Of a stretch of 64,000 nucleotides of DNA, positions 56,243 to 64,000 are shown in pieces. Location of the stretch: NCBI GenBank assembly GCA_963781265.1, contig CAWAFH010000017.1, positions 27,470 to 91,469 of the forward strand, given 5' to 3'. How positions within the stretch are numbered: position 1 is the stretch's first letter; every line of letters starts with the position of its first letter. The position numbers and the translations under genes were made by a program. The notes under the pieces were generated by a model. The model did not search any database and was not told the origin of the DNA. It worked only from the letters and a program-made list of their open reading frames with translations. The stretch comes from WHSW01 sp963781265 (GTDB lineage: Bacteria > Actinomycetota > Thermoleophilia > Solirubrobacterales > 70-9).

Positions 56243-56634
56243 CTCGCCAACCCGGCGCGGGCCGCCTGCAGGTCGTCGCCGGCCCTCTTCATCAGCCTGC
56301 GAGCCCGCTTGGTCAGCTTCGTGTCGTCCCCGCCGATCCCGCCCTGCAGCGCGTCCTCGAACAACGACAACCCCTGGTCGAGCGAGGTGATCGCGCCGAT
56401 CACCGCGTTCTTTGACGGGCTCGCCGTCTCGATCGCGGCGATCTCCGTGGCCAGGCTCGCGTACGAGGTCCGCACGTCGTCGAGCGCGGCGAAGGCGATC
56501 GGCCCCGGAACGCCACCGTCTCGGTCCGGGCCCTGAGACAGGCCCGCGGACACCCGCTTGAAGGCCTTCGTCAACCGGATCGACTTCGCATCGAGCAGAT
56601 CGAGGATCTGTTTCGCGCCCGCGTCGACCGCCAT
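56239..56634 (-). CDS. Small helical protein of unknown function
   Basis: 131 residues, almost wholly alpha-helical, no signal peptide, no Cys. Heptad-like runs (QILDLLDAKSIRLTKAFKRV and LTKRARRLMKRAGDDLQ) suggest a helical bundle. ATG 56634 overlaps the stop of the MauE-thioredoxin gene (TGATG), and its stop overlaps the next start (ATGA). Its position between oxidising enzyme and exported Cys-rich protein suggests a chaperone or targeting partner, though this is inference. Confidence 0.75.
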   Translation of the reverse strand: MAVDAGAKQILDLLDAKSIRLTKAFKRVSAGLSQGPDRDGGVPGPIAFAALDDVRTSYASLATEIAAIETASPSKNAVIGAITSLDQGLSLFEDALQGGIGGDDTKLTKRARRLMKRAGDDLQAARAGLAR

Positions 56635-57668
56635 CAGGCGCCGGCCTTGATCACCGGGATCGGTTCGTCATCACCGGGTCCGAGCAACGAGAGCAGCTCG
56701 GCGACCGCCTCCGTGCCCATCGCGGGGGCGTCGGCGATCCGGCCGTCGACGTCGAGCATCACCGCTCCCGGCATCCCGTTGACGCCCAGCGACCGCGCGA
56801 GGCGGAACTCCTCCTCGAGCAGGACGGTCGTCAGGCCGTGCTCGCTGGCCTTGACCAGGTTGTCGGCGGCGTTGCCGCGGCTGATCACGACCACGGGGGA
56901 GCGGTTGCCCCGATCGCGCTGCAGGCGCCCAACCGCCGGCAGCAGCGGGTCGCAGGCGCCGCAGGCTGGATCGCTGAAGACGATCGTCAGCCCCCGCCGT
57001 TCGGCAAGCAGCTCGGCCAAGGTGATGCGCTCGCCGTCAAGGCTCGGCAGGTCGAACTCGGGCGCCGGCTGGCCGACCCGCGAGCGGGGCCCCCGGCCGT
57101 CGAGGCGCTCGCGCAACTCGCCGAGCTCGGCGATCAGCCGTCCGTTCTGCTTCAGCAGCTGCCAGGAGAAGGCGAAGTTGACGATCGCGGCGATGCCGAG
57201 CACCGCGGCGACCGCGACCAGCGCGGTCTCGGTGCCACCGAGGTCGCCGAGCCAGCCGACGGCGCTCGTTCCCGCGTCGTCCCAGCCGGCCACCGTCACG
57301 AACAGGGCCGCGCCGAGCAGGGCCAGGTTTCTGATCAAGGTCCGGCGCCCGACCGGTCGCGCCGACAGCGATCCGAAGCAGTTGCAGTCGACCGGCTCGC
57401 CGCGCGCCAGGACCCGGGCCACGGCGACGCTGAAGACGGCCAGCAGCAGCGCCGCGGCCAGCGCCGCCCAGGCGGCCGAGGCGGTCGGAATCAGAGCCAC
57501 CGCGATCATCAGCTCGAAAACCGGCAGCGCGACCGAGACGAAGGTGCGCGCTCGAGCCGGGACGCCGAAGCTCGTCAGCGATTCGACCGTCCCCGCCCGG
57601 TCGAACAACTTGGCTGCCGCAGCCACCGCGAAGACCGCGGACAGTCCGAGGCGGACGATCAACAGCAT
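56634..57668 (-). CDS. MauE-like membrane protein fused to a TlpA/thioredoxin-like domain
   Basis: 344 residues. The first ~165 form a MauE/DoxX-like four-helix membrane domain with AKLFDRAGTVESLTSFGVP and the characteristic DCNCFGS (Cys95, Cys97). A helical linker is followed by a redoxin domain (~195-340) with PAPEFDLPSLDGE, the active site DPACGACDP (Cys236, Cys239), and GMPGAVMLD near the cis-Pro loop. MauE and MauD are needed to form disulfides in methylamine dehydrogenase; here the two functions are fused. Topology puts the redoxin outside the membrane. ATG 57668 or 57677. Confidence 0.88.
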   Translation of the reverse strand: MLLIVRLGLSAVFAVAAAAKLFDRAGTVESLTSFGVPARARTFVSVALPVFELMIAVALIPTASAAWAALAAALLLAVFSVAVARVLARGEPVDCNCFGSLSARPVGRRTLIRNLALLGAALFVTVAGWDDAGTSAVGWLGDLGGTETALVAVAAVLGIAAIVNFAFSWQLLKQNGRLIAELGELRERLDGRGPRSRVGQPAPEFDLPSLDGERITLAELLAERRGLTIVFSDPACGACDPLLPAVGRLQRDRGNRSPVVVISRGNAADNLVKASEHGLTTVLLEEEFRLARSLGVNGMPGAVMLDVDGRIADAPAMGTEAVAELLSLLGPGDDEPIPVIKAGA

Positions 57669-57868
57669 GGCCCCCATTGCCGACCCGACCCTACGCCCGG
57701 GCGACGGGCTGCGTCAACCGCTTCGGCGGCCTTGCGGTCGTGCGGCGCTTGACTGTCGCCGGTTTCCGTGGGAGCGTCACCCTGATCAGATCAATCGGCA
57801 GGGTTTGCGGCGAGCGCGCCGACAAGGATTCGCGGCTTACGCGCCCCCCAGCCGGAAGGAGCACCAAG

Positions 57869-58444
57869 TTGAAACTCGACATCCGGAGGCCTTCGGCCTC
57901 AATGGTGGTCGCCATCACCGCGCTGGTCGTGGCGCTCACGGGAGGCGCATACGCCGCGGTCAAGATCGGCACCAGCGACCTGGCGAAGAAGGCCGTGACC
58001 ACGAAGAAGATCGATGGCCAGGCCGTGACCACCCAGAAGCTCGCCAAGGAAGCGGTGACGGCGAAGAAGCTCGCCCCCGGCGAGCGCTCCGAGGGCTTTG
58101 CCACCAACCAGGCGGGCCCCATTCCGCTGCCGGCCACAACGACCATCACGGTCGCCACGCTTGACCTCCCCGCTGGAGGGACCTACGTGGTTACCGCCGC
58201 CGCCTCGCTCGGCAACAACGCGGCGACACTGAACCCGGCCAACTGCGAGCTCCGCGACGATGGGGCGAAGGTCTCTGCGGGCAATGAAACCCTGCCGGGC
58301 CTGGCGATCTTCGGCGCGACGATTACGCTGACCGGAACGTCCGACGGAGGCTCGGTCACGCTGGCCTGCCAGCTCGACAACGCCGGCCAAGCCCGCGATC
58401 GAGTGATCACGGCGGTTCGGGTCGGATCGCTGCAGACGCAGTAG
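57869..58444 (+). CDS. Membrane-anchored or secreted protein with Lys-Lys-Leu repeats
   Basis: 191 residues from TTG 57869 (GGAAGGAG upstream). A hydrophobic N-terminus (SMVVAITALVVALTGGAYAAV) is followed by short repeats DLAKKAVTTKKI, GQAVTTQKL, EAVTAKKL and then a beta-rich C-terminal domain with paired Cys (ANCELRDD, LACQLD). I recognise the start and repeat style from many high-GC actinomycete proteins of unknown role. The C-terminal domain resembles a small jelly-roll. Confidence 0.78.
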   Translation: MKLDIRRPSASMVVAITALVVALTGGAYAAVKIGTSDLAKKAVTTKKIDGQAVTTQKLAKEAVTAKKLAPGERSEGFATNQAGPIPLPATTTITVATLDLPAGGTYVVTAAASLGNNAATLNPANCELRDDGAKVSAGNETLPGLAIFGATITLTGTSDGGSVTLACQLDNAGQARDRVITAVRVGSLQTQ

Positions 58445-58544
58445 GAATCGGAATCCGCTGAGCCAAGCGCGCCTGGCACCGGGCTGTTCGCCCATGCCGG
58501 CGCGCTTGGCGGTGGCACGAGCGAGAAACGGATCGGGGGGGTTC

Positions 58545-59537
58545 CTAGTCGTGCTGGCGCGGGCTCTCGGCCTCGATCGCCGCCTCGATCTCCCGCTCCA
58601 GTCCGCCGTGCTCGAGGTCCTCGACAACCTCGCTCTCCTCCTCGCGGGGACCGAGTGTGCCGACCACCGGTAGGTCGCGGGCGGCCGCGAGCTCGTCGAG
58701 CGCCTCCTGCATCATCGCCGTGACCGCGTGGTAAACCGCTTCCTCATTGGGGTCGGGGCCGAACCGGCGCCGCAGGTCGATTCTGGGCAGAACCTGGATC
58801 GTGATCTGGGAGGGCAACGGGATCCGACCCGGGAAGTCCAGCACGGTGAGGCCAAAGGGAGGGCCGACCTGGATCGGCACGACCTTGACGCGTAGCAGCC
58901 GGTCGAGGGCGAGCAGGTGAGAGAGCCGCTCGCCGCGGGTCAGGAAGAGAGCGGTCTCCTGCCCTCCGATTGCGACGACCGGGACGATCGGCACGCCGGT
59001 CGTCAGCGCAAGGCGGACGAAGCCGGTGCGGTGACCGAAGTCGATCTCCCCCGAGTGCCAGGAGGGACGATAAGTCTCGTGATCCCCGCCCGGGTAGACC
59101 AGGAGCGCGGCTCCCTTGCCAAGCGCCGCCGTCGCGTTCTCGTGGTTGGCCGGGATCGTCCCGTACTTGCGCAGGGGTGCGAGGCCTGGAACGCGGAAGA
59201 CCAGGTCGTGGGCGAGCTGGTGGAACAGCCGGTCGGGCCCGAAGTGGTCGTAGAAGCAGAAGGCGAAGGCGAACGTGTCGGCGATCAGCGTCCCGCCTGA
59301 GTGATTGCCGACCAGCAGCACCGGCCCCTCGGGCGGGATCTGCTCGAGCCCTCGCACCTTGGGGCGGAAGTAGAGCCGCGCCAGGCGGCCCAGCCCGGGC
59401 AGGGTCTCGCGGATGAACTGCGGGTCGCGCTCGGCCAGCGGGTCCTCGGCTCGAGAGCCGAGCAGGTCCCGCGCCATTACCGAAGCGGTCGCGCGGGTCG
59501 CGCCGAGCATCTGGGTGAACGTCGCGACCGGGTCCAT
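58545..59537 (-). CDS. Lysophospholipid acyltransferase-like protein (LPLAT, MGAT-like group)
   Basis: 330 residues from ATG 59537. The PlsC-type active site is seen as GNHSGGTLIAD in place of HX4D, with later YPGGDHETYRPSW and GVPIVPVVAIGGQE. This matches the MGAT-like subgroup of acyltransferases. The acidic C-terminus is not conserved. It may transfer acyl groups from acyl-CoA to a glycerolipid. A much longer in-frame extension upstream looks non-coding. Confidence 0.87.
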   Translation of the reverse strand: MDPVATFTQMLGATRATASVMARDLLGSRAEDPLAERDPQFIRETLPGLGRLARLYFRPKVRGLEQIPPEGPVLLVGNHSGGTLIADTFAFAFCFYDHFGPDRLFHQLAHDLVFRVPGLAPLRKYGTIPANHENATAALGKGAALLVYPGGDHETYRPSWHSGEIDFGHRTGFVRLALTTGVPIVPVVAIGGQETALFLTRGERLSHLLALDRLLRVKVVPIQVGPPFGLTVLDFPGRIPLPSQITIQVLPRIDLRRRFGPDPNEEAVYHAVTAMMQEALDELAAARDLPVVGTLGPREEESEVVEDLEHGGLEREIEAAIEAESPRQHD

Positions 59538-59627
59538 CGCCCGATGGAACCAAGACCAGGCATGTCGTGTCAAGCCGTCAGTGTGAGTCGAACCGCGAAG
59601 CGCCCTGGAAATCGCCAGATCGTGAGA

Positions 59628-59633
59628 TAGGGT
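59628..59633 (+). promoter_or_regulatory. -10 element of a leaderless promoter for the GH5-like gene
   Basis: TAGGGT ends 6 bases before GTG 59640, with CTGGAA 17 bases upstream as a weak -35. No ribosome-binding site is present, so the transcript probably begins on the start codon. Confidence 0.5.
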
Positions 59634-59639
59634 CAAGCC

Positions 59640-60749
59640 GTGATCCGGGGGGTGGCACTGCTCGCCGTGGGGGCGCTGTTGGTCGGCGCCGGATCCGCCG
59701 AGGCGCTGACGGTCGGCGTCTCGGACAACCACCTCGTCGACGCGAACGGCAAGCAGCTGCGGCTGATCGGCGTCAACCGGTCGGGCTCCGAGTATTCGTG
59801 CTCGGGTGACGACGGCGCCGGCGGCAACGGCTACGCGTTCTTCCAGGGGCCGGTCAACGACCGCGCGATCAAGGCGATGCGCAAATGGAAGGTCAACGCG
59901 GTCGCCCTGCCGCTCAACGAGGCCTGCTGGCTCGGCGGCTATGGCGACCTGAAGCCGCAGTTCAGCGGCGAGCCCTATCAGGCGGCGATCGAGTCCTACG
60001 TCAGCCGGCTCAACGCGCACGGGATCTACGTCGTCTTGAGGCTCTCGGGATCGGGTCCCGGCGACCACGTCTACGGCGCCGCGAAGGGCACCTCGGAGAT
60101 GCCGATGGCCGACGCCGACCACTCGCTGGCGTTCTGGACTTCGGTGGCAACTCGCTTTCGCGACAACCATGCGGTCCTCTTCCACGCCTACGACGAGCCG
60201 CACAAGATCTCCTGGGAGTGTGCGCTCTCGGGGTGCGCGACCAACGCCAACGGCTCGGAGGGCGAGCCGAGGTTCGGGCCGTTCCAGGCGGTCGGCCACC
60301 AGGCGATCGTGGACACGATCCGCGCCACAGGAGCCACCCAGCCGATCATCGTCTCCGGGATCGAGTTCGCCGGCGATGTCAGCCGCTGGGCGGAGCAGAA
60401 GCCCGTCGATCCCCTCAACTCGGTGGTCGTCGGCTTCAACGACTTCGACTACACGAAGAACCTGGGGCGCTCGAAGGGCGACCTGCGCTCGCTCTCGGAC
60501 CGCTTCCCGGTCGTCGTCGGCGGGTTCGGGGACACCGACTGCGACTCCGACTACTCGAAGCGGCTGATGCGGTTCGCCGATGGCCAGGGGATCTCCTATC
60601 TGGCCTGGACCTGGAACACCGAGGCCGACTACGGCGGCTGCTCGAACGCGCTGCTGGGGCCGAAGGTCTCGGCGTACTACAGCGCTCACCCGAGCGGCTT
60701 CGGCAAGGGCATCCGCAAGCACTACCTCGCAGTCGCCCGGCGCCGCTGA
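59640..60749 (+). CDS. Secreted glycoside hydrolase family 5-like protein
   Basis: 369 residues. A signal peptide (~1-22, ending GSAEA) leads to a TIM barrel with GVNRSGSEYSC, AVALPLNEACWLGGYG, and AYDEPH (the conserved Glu acid/base). The second Glu normally lies in a GEFG motif, but here the corresponding strand reads VVVGGFGDTDC, so the nucleophile seems replaced by Gly. The protein may bind rather than cleave glycans, unless another residue serves. Several Cys suit disulfides. GTG 59640 appears leaderless. Confidence 0.82.
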   Translation: MIRGVALLAVGALLVGAGSAEALTVGVSDNHLVDANGKQLRLIGVNRSGSEYSCSGDDGAGGNGYAFFQGPVNDRAIKAMRKWKVNAVALPLNEACWLGGYGDLKPQFSGEPYQAAIESYVSRLNAHGIYVVLRLSGSGPGDHVYGAAKGTSEMPMADADHSLAFWTSVATRFRDNHAVLFHAYDEPHKISWECALSGCATNANGSEGEPRFGPFQAVGHQAIVDTIRATGATQPIIVSGIEFAGDVSRWAEQKPVDPLNSVVVGFNDFDYTKNLGRSKGDLRSLSDRFPVVVGGFGDTDCDSDYSKRLMRFADGQGISYLAWTWNTEADYGGCSNALLGPKVSAYYSAHPSGFGKGIRKHYLAVARRR

Positions 60750-60832
60750 AGCTGGGCTTTGACAGGGACTGCTTTCCCCGGATACGGTCGGCTCCCGAGA
60801 CGCGAGATCGGAGCGGCGTGAATGCACCACGC

Positions 60833-62011
60833 ATGCAGGTGTGGCGTGTGGCGTACCTGAACGGCCCGCGCCTGCGAGCCGGCCGGGCATCCTTCGATCT
60901 CCTGGTCGCCTTCGCGGTCGTCGCCGGCCTCCTCCTCGCCCCGGCCGTCCCCGCGCAGGCAGCGATCGGTCACGCCAACCTCGACGGCACCGGCGTCGAC
61001 GAGGGCTTCGTCACGACCTGGGCGACTACGTATGACGTCGCCGTCGATGCCGGCCACCTCTACTGGACCTGGTCGGTGGACGACGACCCCTTCGGCGCGT
61101 CGATCGGCCGCGCCAACCTCGACGGCACCGGGGTCGACCAGGGCTTCATCACCGGCATCGGCCCGGGTGGCGTGGCGGTCGGCGCCGACCACATCTATTG
61201 GACGAGCGCCGGCACCCAATCGATTGGCCGCGCCAACCTCGACGGCACCGGCGTCGAGCTGCTCTGGTTGAAGAGCGTGGGCGAGCGACCGCTCGACATC
61301 GAGGTGAACGCGACGCACGTCTATTGGGCCTGGGCGAGCGGTGGACAAGTCGGTCCGCAATCGGCCTTTATCGGGCGCGCCAACCTCGACGGGACCGGCG
61401 CGGATCGCGACTTCATCGGGCCGATCGAGCTCGGCAGCAACACCGCCCTCGCTCTCGACGCGGCTCACGTCTACTGGGGTGGTGCCGGTAGCTCCTTCGC
61501 ACGCGCCAATCTCGATGGGACGGCGATCACGCCTGAGTTCGTTCAGGCTCCCGGCTACGACCTCGCTGTCGGCGGCGGCCAAATCTTCTTCTCCGCCGCG
61601 GGGATCCCCTCCGGCAGGGAGGTCGTGAACGGGATCGGTCGCGCCAACGTCGACGGAAGCGCGCCCAACCCCTTCTTCATCCCAAACCTGGCGACCCCGC
61701 CGCTCGGGATCGCGCTTGGCCCCGCCGACATCTACTGGAGCACCCTCGATACCGACCCCCCCGAAACGAAGCTGACCAAGGAGGCGCCTGACCGCACGAA
61801 ACGGCACGAGGTGAAGTTCAAGTTCACCTCCGACGAGCCCGGGTCGACCTTCAAGTGCAGGCTCGACGACAAGCGGGTTCGCCCCTGCTCGTCGCCCAAG
61901 AAGGTCAAGAGCCTCGACGAGGGCAAGCACCGTTTCGAGGTGCGCGCGTTCGACGCTGCGGGCAACCGTGACCCAACGCCGGCCAAGGATCGCTTCAAAG
62001 TCGTCCCCTGA
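60833..62011 (+). CDS. Secreted YWTD-like beta-propeller protein
   Basis: 392 residues from ATG 60833 (GTG 60818 is an alternative). A signal peptide (~20-43, ending PAQAA) precedes about six propeller blades each holding (I)GRANLDGTG(V) and, about 35 residues on, a (H)xYW(T/A)xx motif (LYWTW, IYWTSA, VYWAWA, VYWGGA, IYWSTL). The blades resemble LDL-receptor class B repeats. A C-terminal beta module (PPETKLTKEAP...FKCRLDDKRVRPC) is a typical actinobacterial secreted-protein tail. Likely binds other surface molecules. Confidence 0.82.
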   Translation: MQVWRVAYLNGPRLRAGRASFDLLVAFAVVAGLLLAPAVPAQAAIGHANLDGTGVDEGFVTTWATTYDVAVDAGHLYWTWSVDDDPFGASIGRANLDGTGVDQGFITGIGPGGVAVGADHIYWTSAGTQSIGRANLDGTGVELLWLKSVGERPLDIEVNATHVYWAWASGGQVGPQSAFIGRANLDGTGADRDFIGPIELGSNTALALDAAHVYWGGAGSSFARANLDGTAITPEFVQAPGYDLAVGGGQIFFSAAGIPSGREVVNGIGRANVDGSAPNPFFIPNLATPPLGIALGPADIYWSTLDTDPPETKLTKEAPDRTKRHEVKFKFTSDEPGSTFKCRLDDKRVRPCSSPKKVKSLDEGKHRFEVRAFDAAGNRDPTPAKDRFKVVP

Positions 62012-62147
62012 CCGTCTCCGCCGAGCCCGGCCCCCGTGGGCCAGGGGCACCCGGTCGACCCATGCCCGGTTGACATCGCGTATCCCACCGACGTAGCATC
62101 GATGTGGGTCTCGATCCCATGGAAGGGTTTTTCCCGAAGCGCTGCCG

Positions 62148-64000
62148 GTGCGGAGGCGGCCAGCCATAAGCGGCGCCGCCGTACTGCTCGGCGGGTTGTT
62201 GCTCGCCGCCGTGCTCGCGACGGCCGGGGTCGCCAAGCTGTTTGACCTAGAGGGGTCGCGACGTGCGGTGGCCGCCTTCGGGGTGCCGGCGCGGCTTGCC
62301 GAGCCGCTCGGCACGTTGCTGCCGGCAGCCGAGCTGGGCACGGCCGCGTTGCTGGCCGCGGCTGCGCTGGCGAGCGTTCCGACTCCGATCGGGGGGCTGT
62401 CGGCGCTGGTTCTGCTCGCCGCCTTCTGCGCCGCGATCACGGTGAGCCTCGTCCGCGGCCGGGCGCCCGACTGCCATTGCTTCGGCCAGCTCCACTCAGC
62501 CCCCGCGAGCCCGTGGACGTTGGCTCGCAATGGCGCTCTGCTCGTGGTGGCGGCCTATGTGGCCACTCGGGGCGAGCCGGTTCCGACCGCGGTGGCTGGA
62601 GCAGCGGCGCTGGCGATGCTCGCTGTCGTGATCCTCCGTTCCCGGACCCAGGCCGCGGAGCTCGATGAGCTGTCGAGCGGGGAGGGCCTCGCTCCAGGCA
62701 CCCCGGCCCCTGCGTTCCAGCTTCCGGACCGGGCAGGTCAGGTCCACACGCTCGACTCCCTGCGCGCCGGCGGCCGGCCGGTCCTCTTGCTGTTCAGCGA
62801 CCCGACCTGCGGCCCCTGCACCGAGCTGGCCCCCGAGGTTGCCCGCTGGCAGCGCGACCACGCCGACGAGCTGACGGTCGCGGTCATCGAGCGCGACCGC
62901 GACGGCTGGGGCTCGACCGTTGACGAGCACGGCCGGCGCGCCATCCTCCTGCAGCGCGAATCCGAGGTCGCCGATCTCTACCGCGCCCGGGGGACCCCCA
63001 CCGCGGTCTTGATCGGACGCGACGGCTCGATCGCGAGTCCGGTGGCGGCCGGCAGCAATCAGATCGAGGCGCTCCTGGCTCAGGCGGTGGATGGTCTCGA
63101 GCCGCGCTCGCCGACGACACTCGCGGTGTACCGCCGCCTCGCCCCCCCGCTTCGCCGCCGCGAGCTTCTCGTGCGCGGAGCCGGCGCCTGGGCGGCGGCG
63201 GGCGCGTTCCTCGCCTGGCCGCTGCGCGCGGCGGCGGTGTTGGTACCGGGCGCCAAGCGGGTGGCCGAGCCTTGTGAGGACAGCTTCGATTGTCCGGAGC
63301 ACGTCTTCATGCACTGTCGCAATGGGCGCTGTCTGTGCGAGCAGGGGTACACCAGGTGCGACCCGCAGGAGGCCACGGACCGAAAGTGCTTCGACCTGCA
63401 GACGAACAAAGACCATTGCGGGAGTTGCAATCACAGCTGCACGGGCGCCGACCACGACGTCTGCTGCGAGGGCGTATGCGGGGAGTTCGGCCACACTCGG
63501 TGCAACTGCGGCGGCGATACCTGCGGCGGCGAGCACGACGTCTGTGCCACCCTTTCCGACGACCCCGGCTCTCCCTTCTGCTTCCCCTGCGCCGACTTCG
63601 GCTGGCGGCGGTGCGGGAACGAGTGCGCCGATCCCGCGGTGCATCGCTGCTGTGGGGGCAGGCTCTACAGGATCGCGAGCCTGCCACCGGGAGAGTGGAA
63701 GTGCTGCGGGCCCGCGAGCCGCCGCCGGCTCATCAACGTCAGCGAGAGCGAGCGGAGCTGCGGCCGATGCGATCACCGCTGCGCCAGGGACGAGTTCTGC
63801 TTCGAGGGCCGGTGCAGAAGGAGCTGCCCGCGGGGCCTGAAGAAATGCGGGAATACATGCATCGATCGAGCGTCGGATCCCGGCAACTGCGGGGGTTGCG
63901 GCCACAGGTGCTCGGGACCGTTCGATACCGGGGAGTGCTGCAACGGCAAGTGCTGCGACATCAACGGCGACACGTGCTGTCCCGGGGGGTGCACGAACAC
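62148..64000 (+). CDS. MauE / thioredoxin / Tat-like segment / cysteine-rich repeat fusion protein (3' end outside window)
   Basis: The frame is open without a stop from GTG 62148 to the end, 617 complete codons. Residues ~10-165 are a MauE-like membrane domain with AKLFDLEGSRRAVAAFGVP and DCHCFGQ (Cys109, Cys111). Residues ~182-325 are a redoxin with DPTCGPC (Cys221, Cys224) and GTPTAVLIG. Residues ~335-363 read RRRELLVRGAGAW then a hydrophobic run, resembling a Tat signal or membrane helix. From ~371 on, about 43 Cys in 250 residues form repeats such as CGSCNHSC, CGRCDHRC and CGGCGHRC. A start upstream of GTG is unclear; SD-like GGAGG is at 62152-62156. Confidence 0.85.
   Translation, partial: MRRRPAISGAAVLLGGLLLAAVLATAGVAKLFDLEGSRRAVAAFGVPARLAEPLGTLLPAAELGTAALLAAAALASVPTPIGGLSALVLLAAFCAAITVSLVRGRAPDCHCFGQLHSAPASPWTLARNGALLVVAAYVATRGEPVPTAVAGAAALAMLAVVILRSRTQAAELDELSSGEGLAPGTPAPAFQLPDRAGQVHTLDSLRAGGRPVLLLFSDPTCGPCTELAPEVARWQRDHADELTVAVIERDRDGWGSTVDEHGRRAILLQRESEVADLYRARGTPTAVLIGRDGSIASPVAAGSNQIEALLAQAVDGLEPRSPTTLAVYRRLAPPLRRRELLVRGAGAWAAAGAFLAWPLRAAAVLVPGAKRVAEPCEDSFDCPEHVFMHCRNGRCLCEQGYTRCDPQEATDRKCFDLQTNKDHCGSCNHSCTGADHDVCCEGVCGEFGHTRCNCGGDTCGGEHDVCATLSDDPGSPFCFPCADFGWRRCGNECADPAVHRCCGGRLYRIASLPPGEWKCCGPASRRRLINVSESERSCGRCDHRCARDEFCFEGRCRRSCPRGLKKCGNTCIDRASDPGNCGGCGHRCSGPFDTGECCNGKCCDINGDTCCPGGCTN

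Noticed and set aside
60722..62530. A 602-codon minus-strand open frame opposite the propeller and MauE-fusion genes.
   Set aside because: No recognisable domains, and the plus-strand proteins show signal peptides, repeats and Cys motifs.
62496..63905. A 469-codon minus-strand open frame covering the end of the window.
   Set aside because: Ala/Arg-rich shadow; the plus strand encodes the MauE-redoxin-Cys-rich protein without a stop.

Overview
The window is high-GC DNA (roughly 70%) from a free-living bacterium, most likely an actinomycete of the class Thermoleophilia (Solirubrobacterales-like). That placement is an inference from gene content and style: LuxR-family LAL regulators, a TrpB2-type tryptophan synthase, short secreted proteins that start with an R-R-P-S...GGAYAAV-type anchor, many GTG/TTG starts, and several genes that look leaderless. 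No rRNA, mobile element, prophage or CRISPR array was seen. One tRNA gene (tRNA-Ser GGA) is present.

Region 1 (1-17.3 kb) is a surface polysaccharide locus. It holds the end of a beta-helix protein, a minus-strand operon of three related Wzz-like chain-length proteins (one fused to an O-antigen ligase/polymerase) with an acyl carrier protein, an SDR sugar epimerase, two GT2-type glycosyltransferases, a protein with two copies of a Cys-containing WxE-type domain, a Wzx flippase, a tightly coupled four-gene minus-strand operon (cytidylyltransferase, PIG-L deacetylase, RmlC epimerase, SAF-domain oxidoreductase), an initiating sugar-phosphate transferase, and a LuxR-type regulator coupled to it. 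Together these supply sugar nucleotides, assemble a lipid-linked repeat, flip it, and polymerise and length-control it.

Region 2 (17.3-33 kb) is regulatory and housekeeping: a LAL regulator with a puzzling start, a diguanylate cyclase broken by two frameshifts, trpB2, tRNA-Ser, an AbiEi/DUF559 protein, tadA, a subtilase, a Usp protein, a tiny membrane protein with a phosphotriesterase-family hydrolase, and a giant zinc-ribbon/kinase-like/AAA/cyclase gene broken by one frameshift. Region 3 (33-46 kb) contains cyclophilin, cupin, VOC, zinc metallopeptidase, PQQ-propeller lipoprotein, rlmN, a 2-hydroxyacid dehydrogenase, a pentameric ligand-gated ion channel homologue, a fatty acid desaturase, a 5'-3' exonuclease, and a GAF/degenerate-GGDEF gene coupled to an MshEN/Glu-Pro repeat/coiled-coil gene with indels in its repeat.

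Region 4 (46-55 kb) contains a DHFR-like reductase, a cupredoxin lipoprotein, GNAT and DUF488 genes, an MMPL transporter operon, cold-shock protein, SRPBCC, patatin and an EEP-family lipoprotein. Region 5 (55-64 kb) is the most novel part. A three-gene coupled operon (MauE-thioredoxin fusion, small helical protein, Tat-signal cysteine-rich protein) is echoed 5 kb away by one long gene in which MauE, thioredoxin, a Tat-like segment and a 43-cysteine tail are fused. This suggests a dedicated disulfide-maturation system for cysteine-rich exported proteins, built on the logic of methylamine dehydrogenase maturation. Between the two lie an acyltransferase, a GH5-like protein lacking the usual nucleophile, and a YWTD-like propeller protein.
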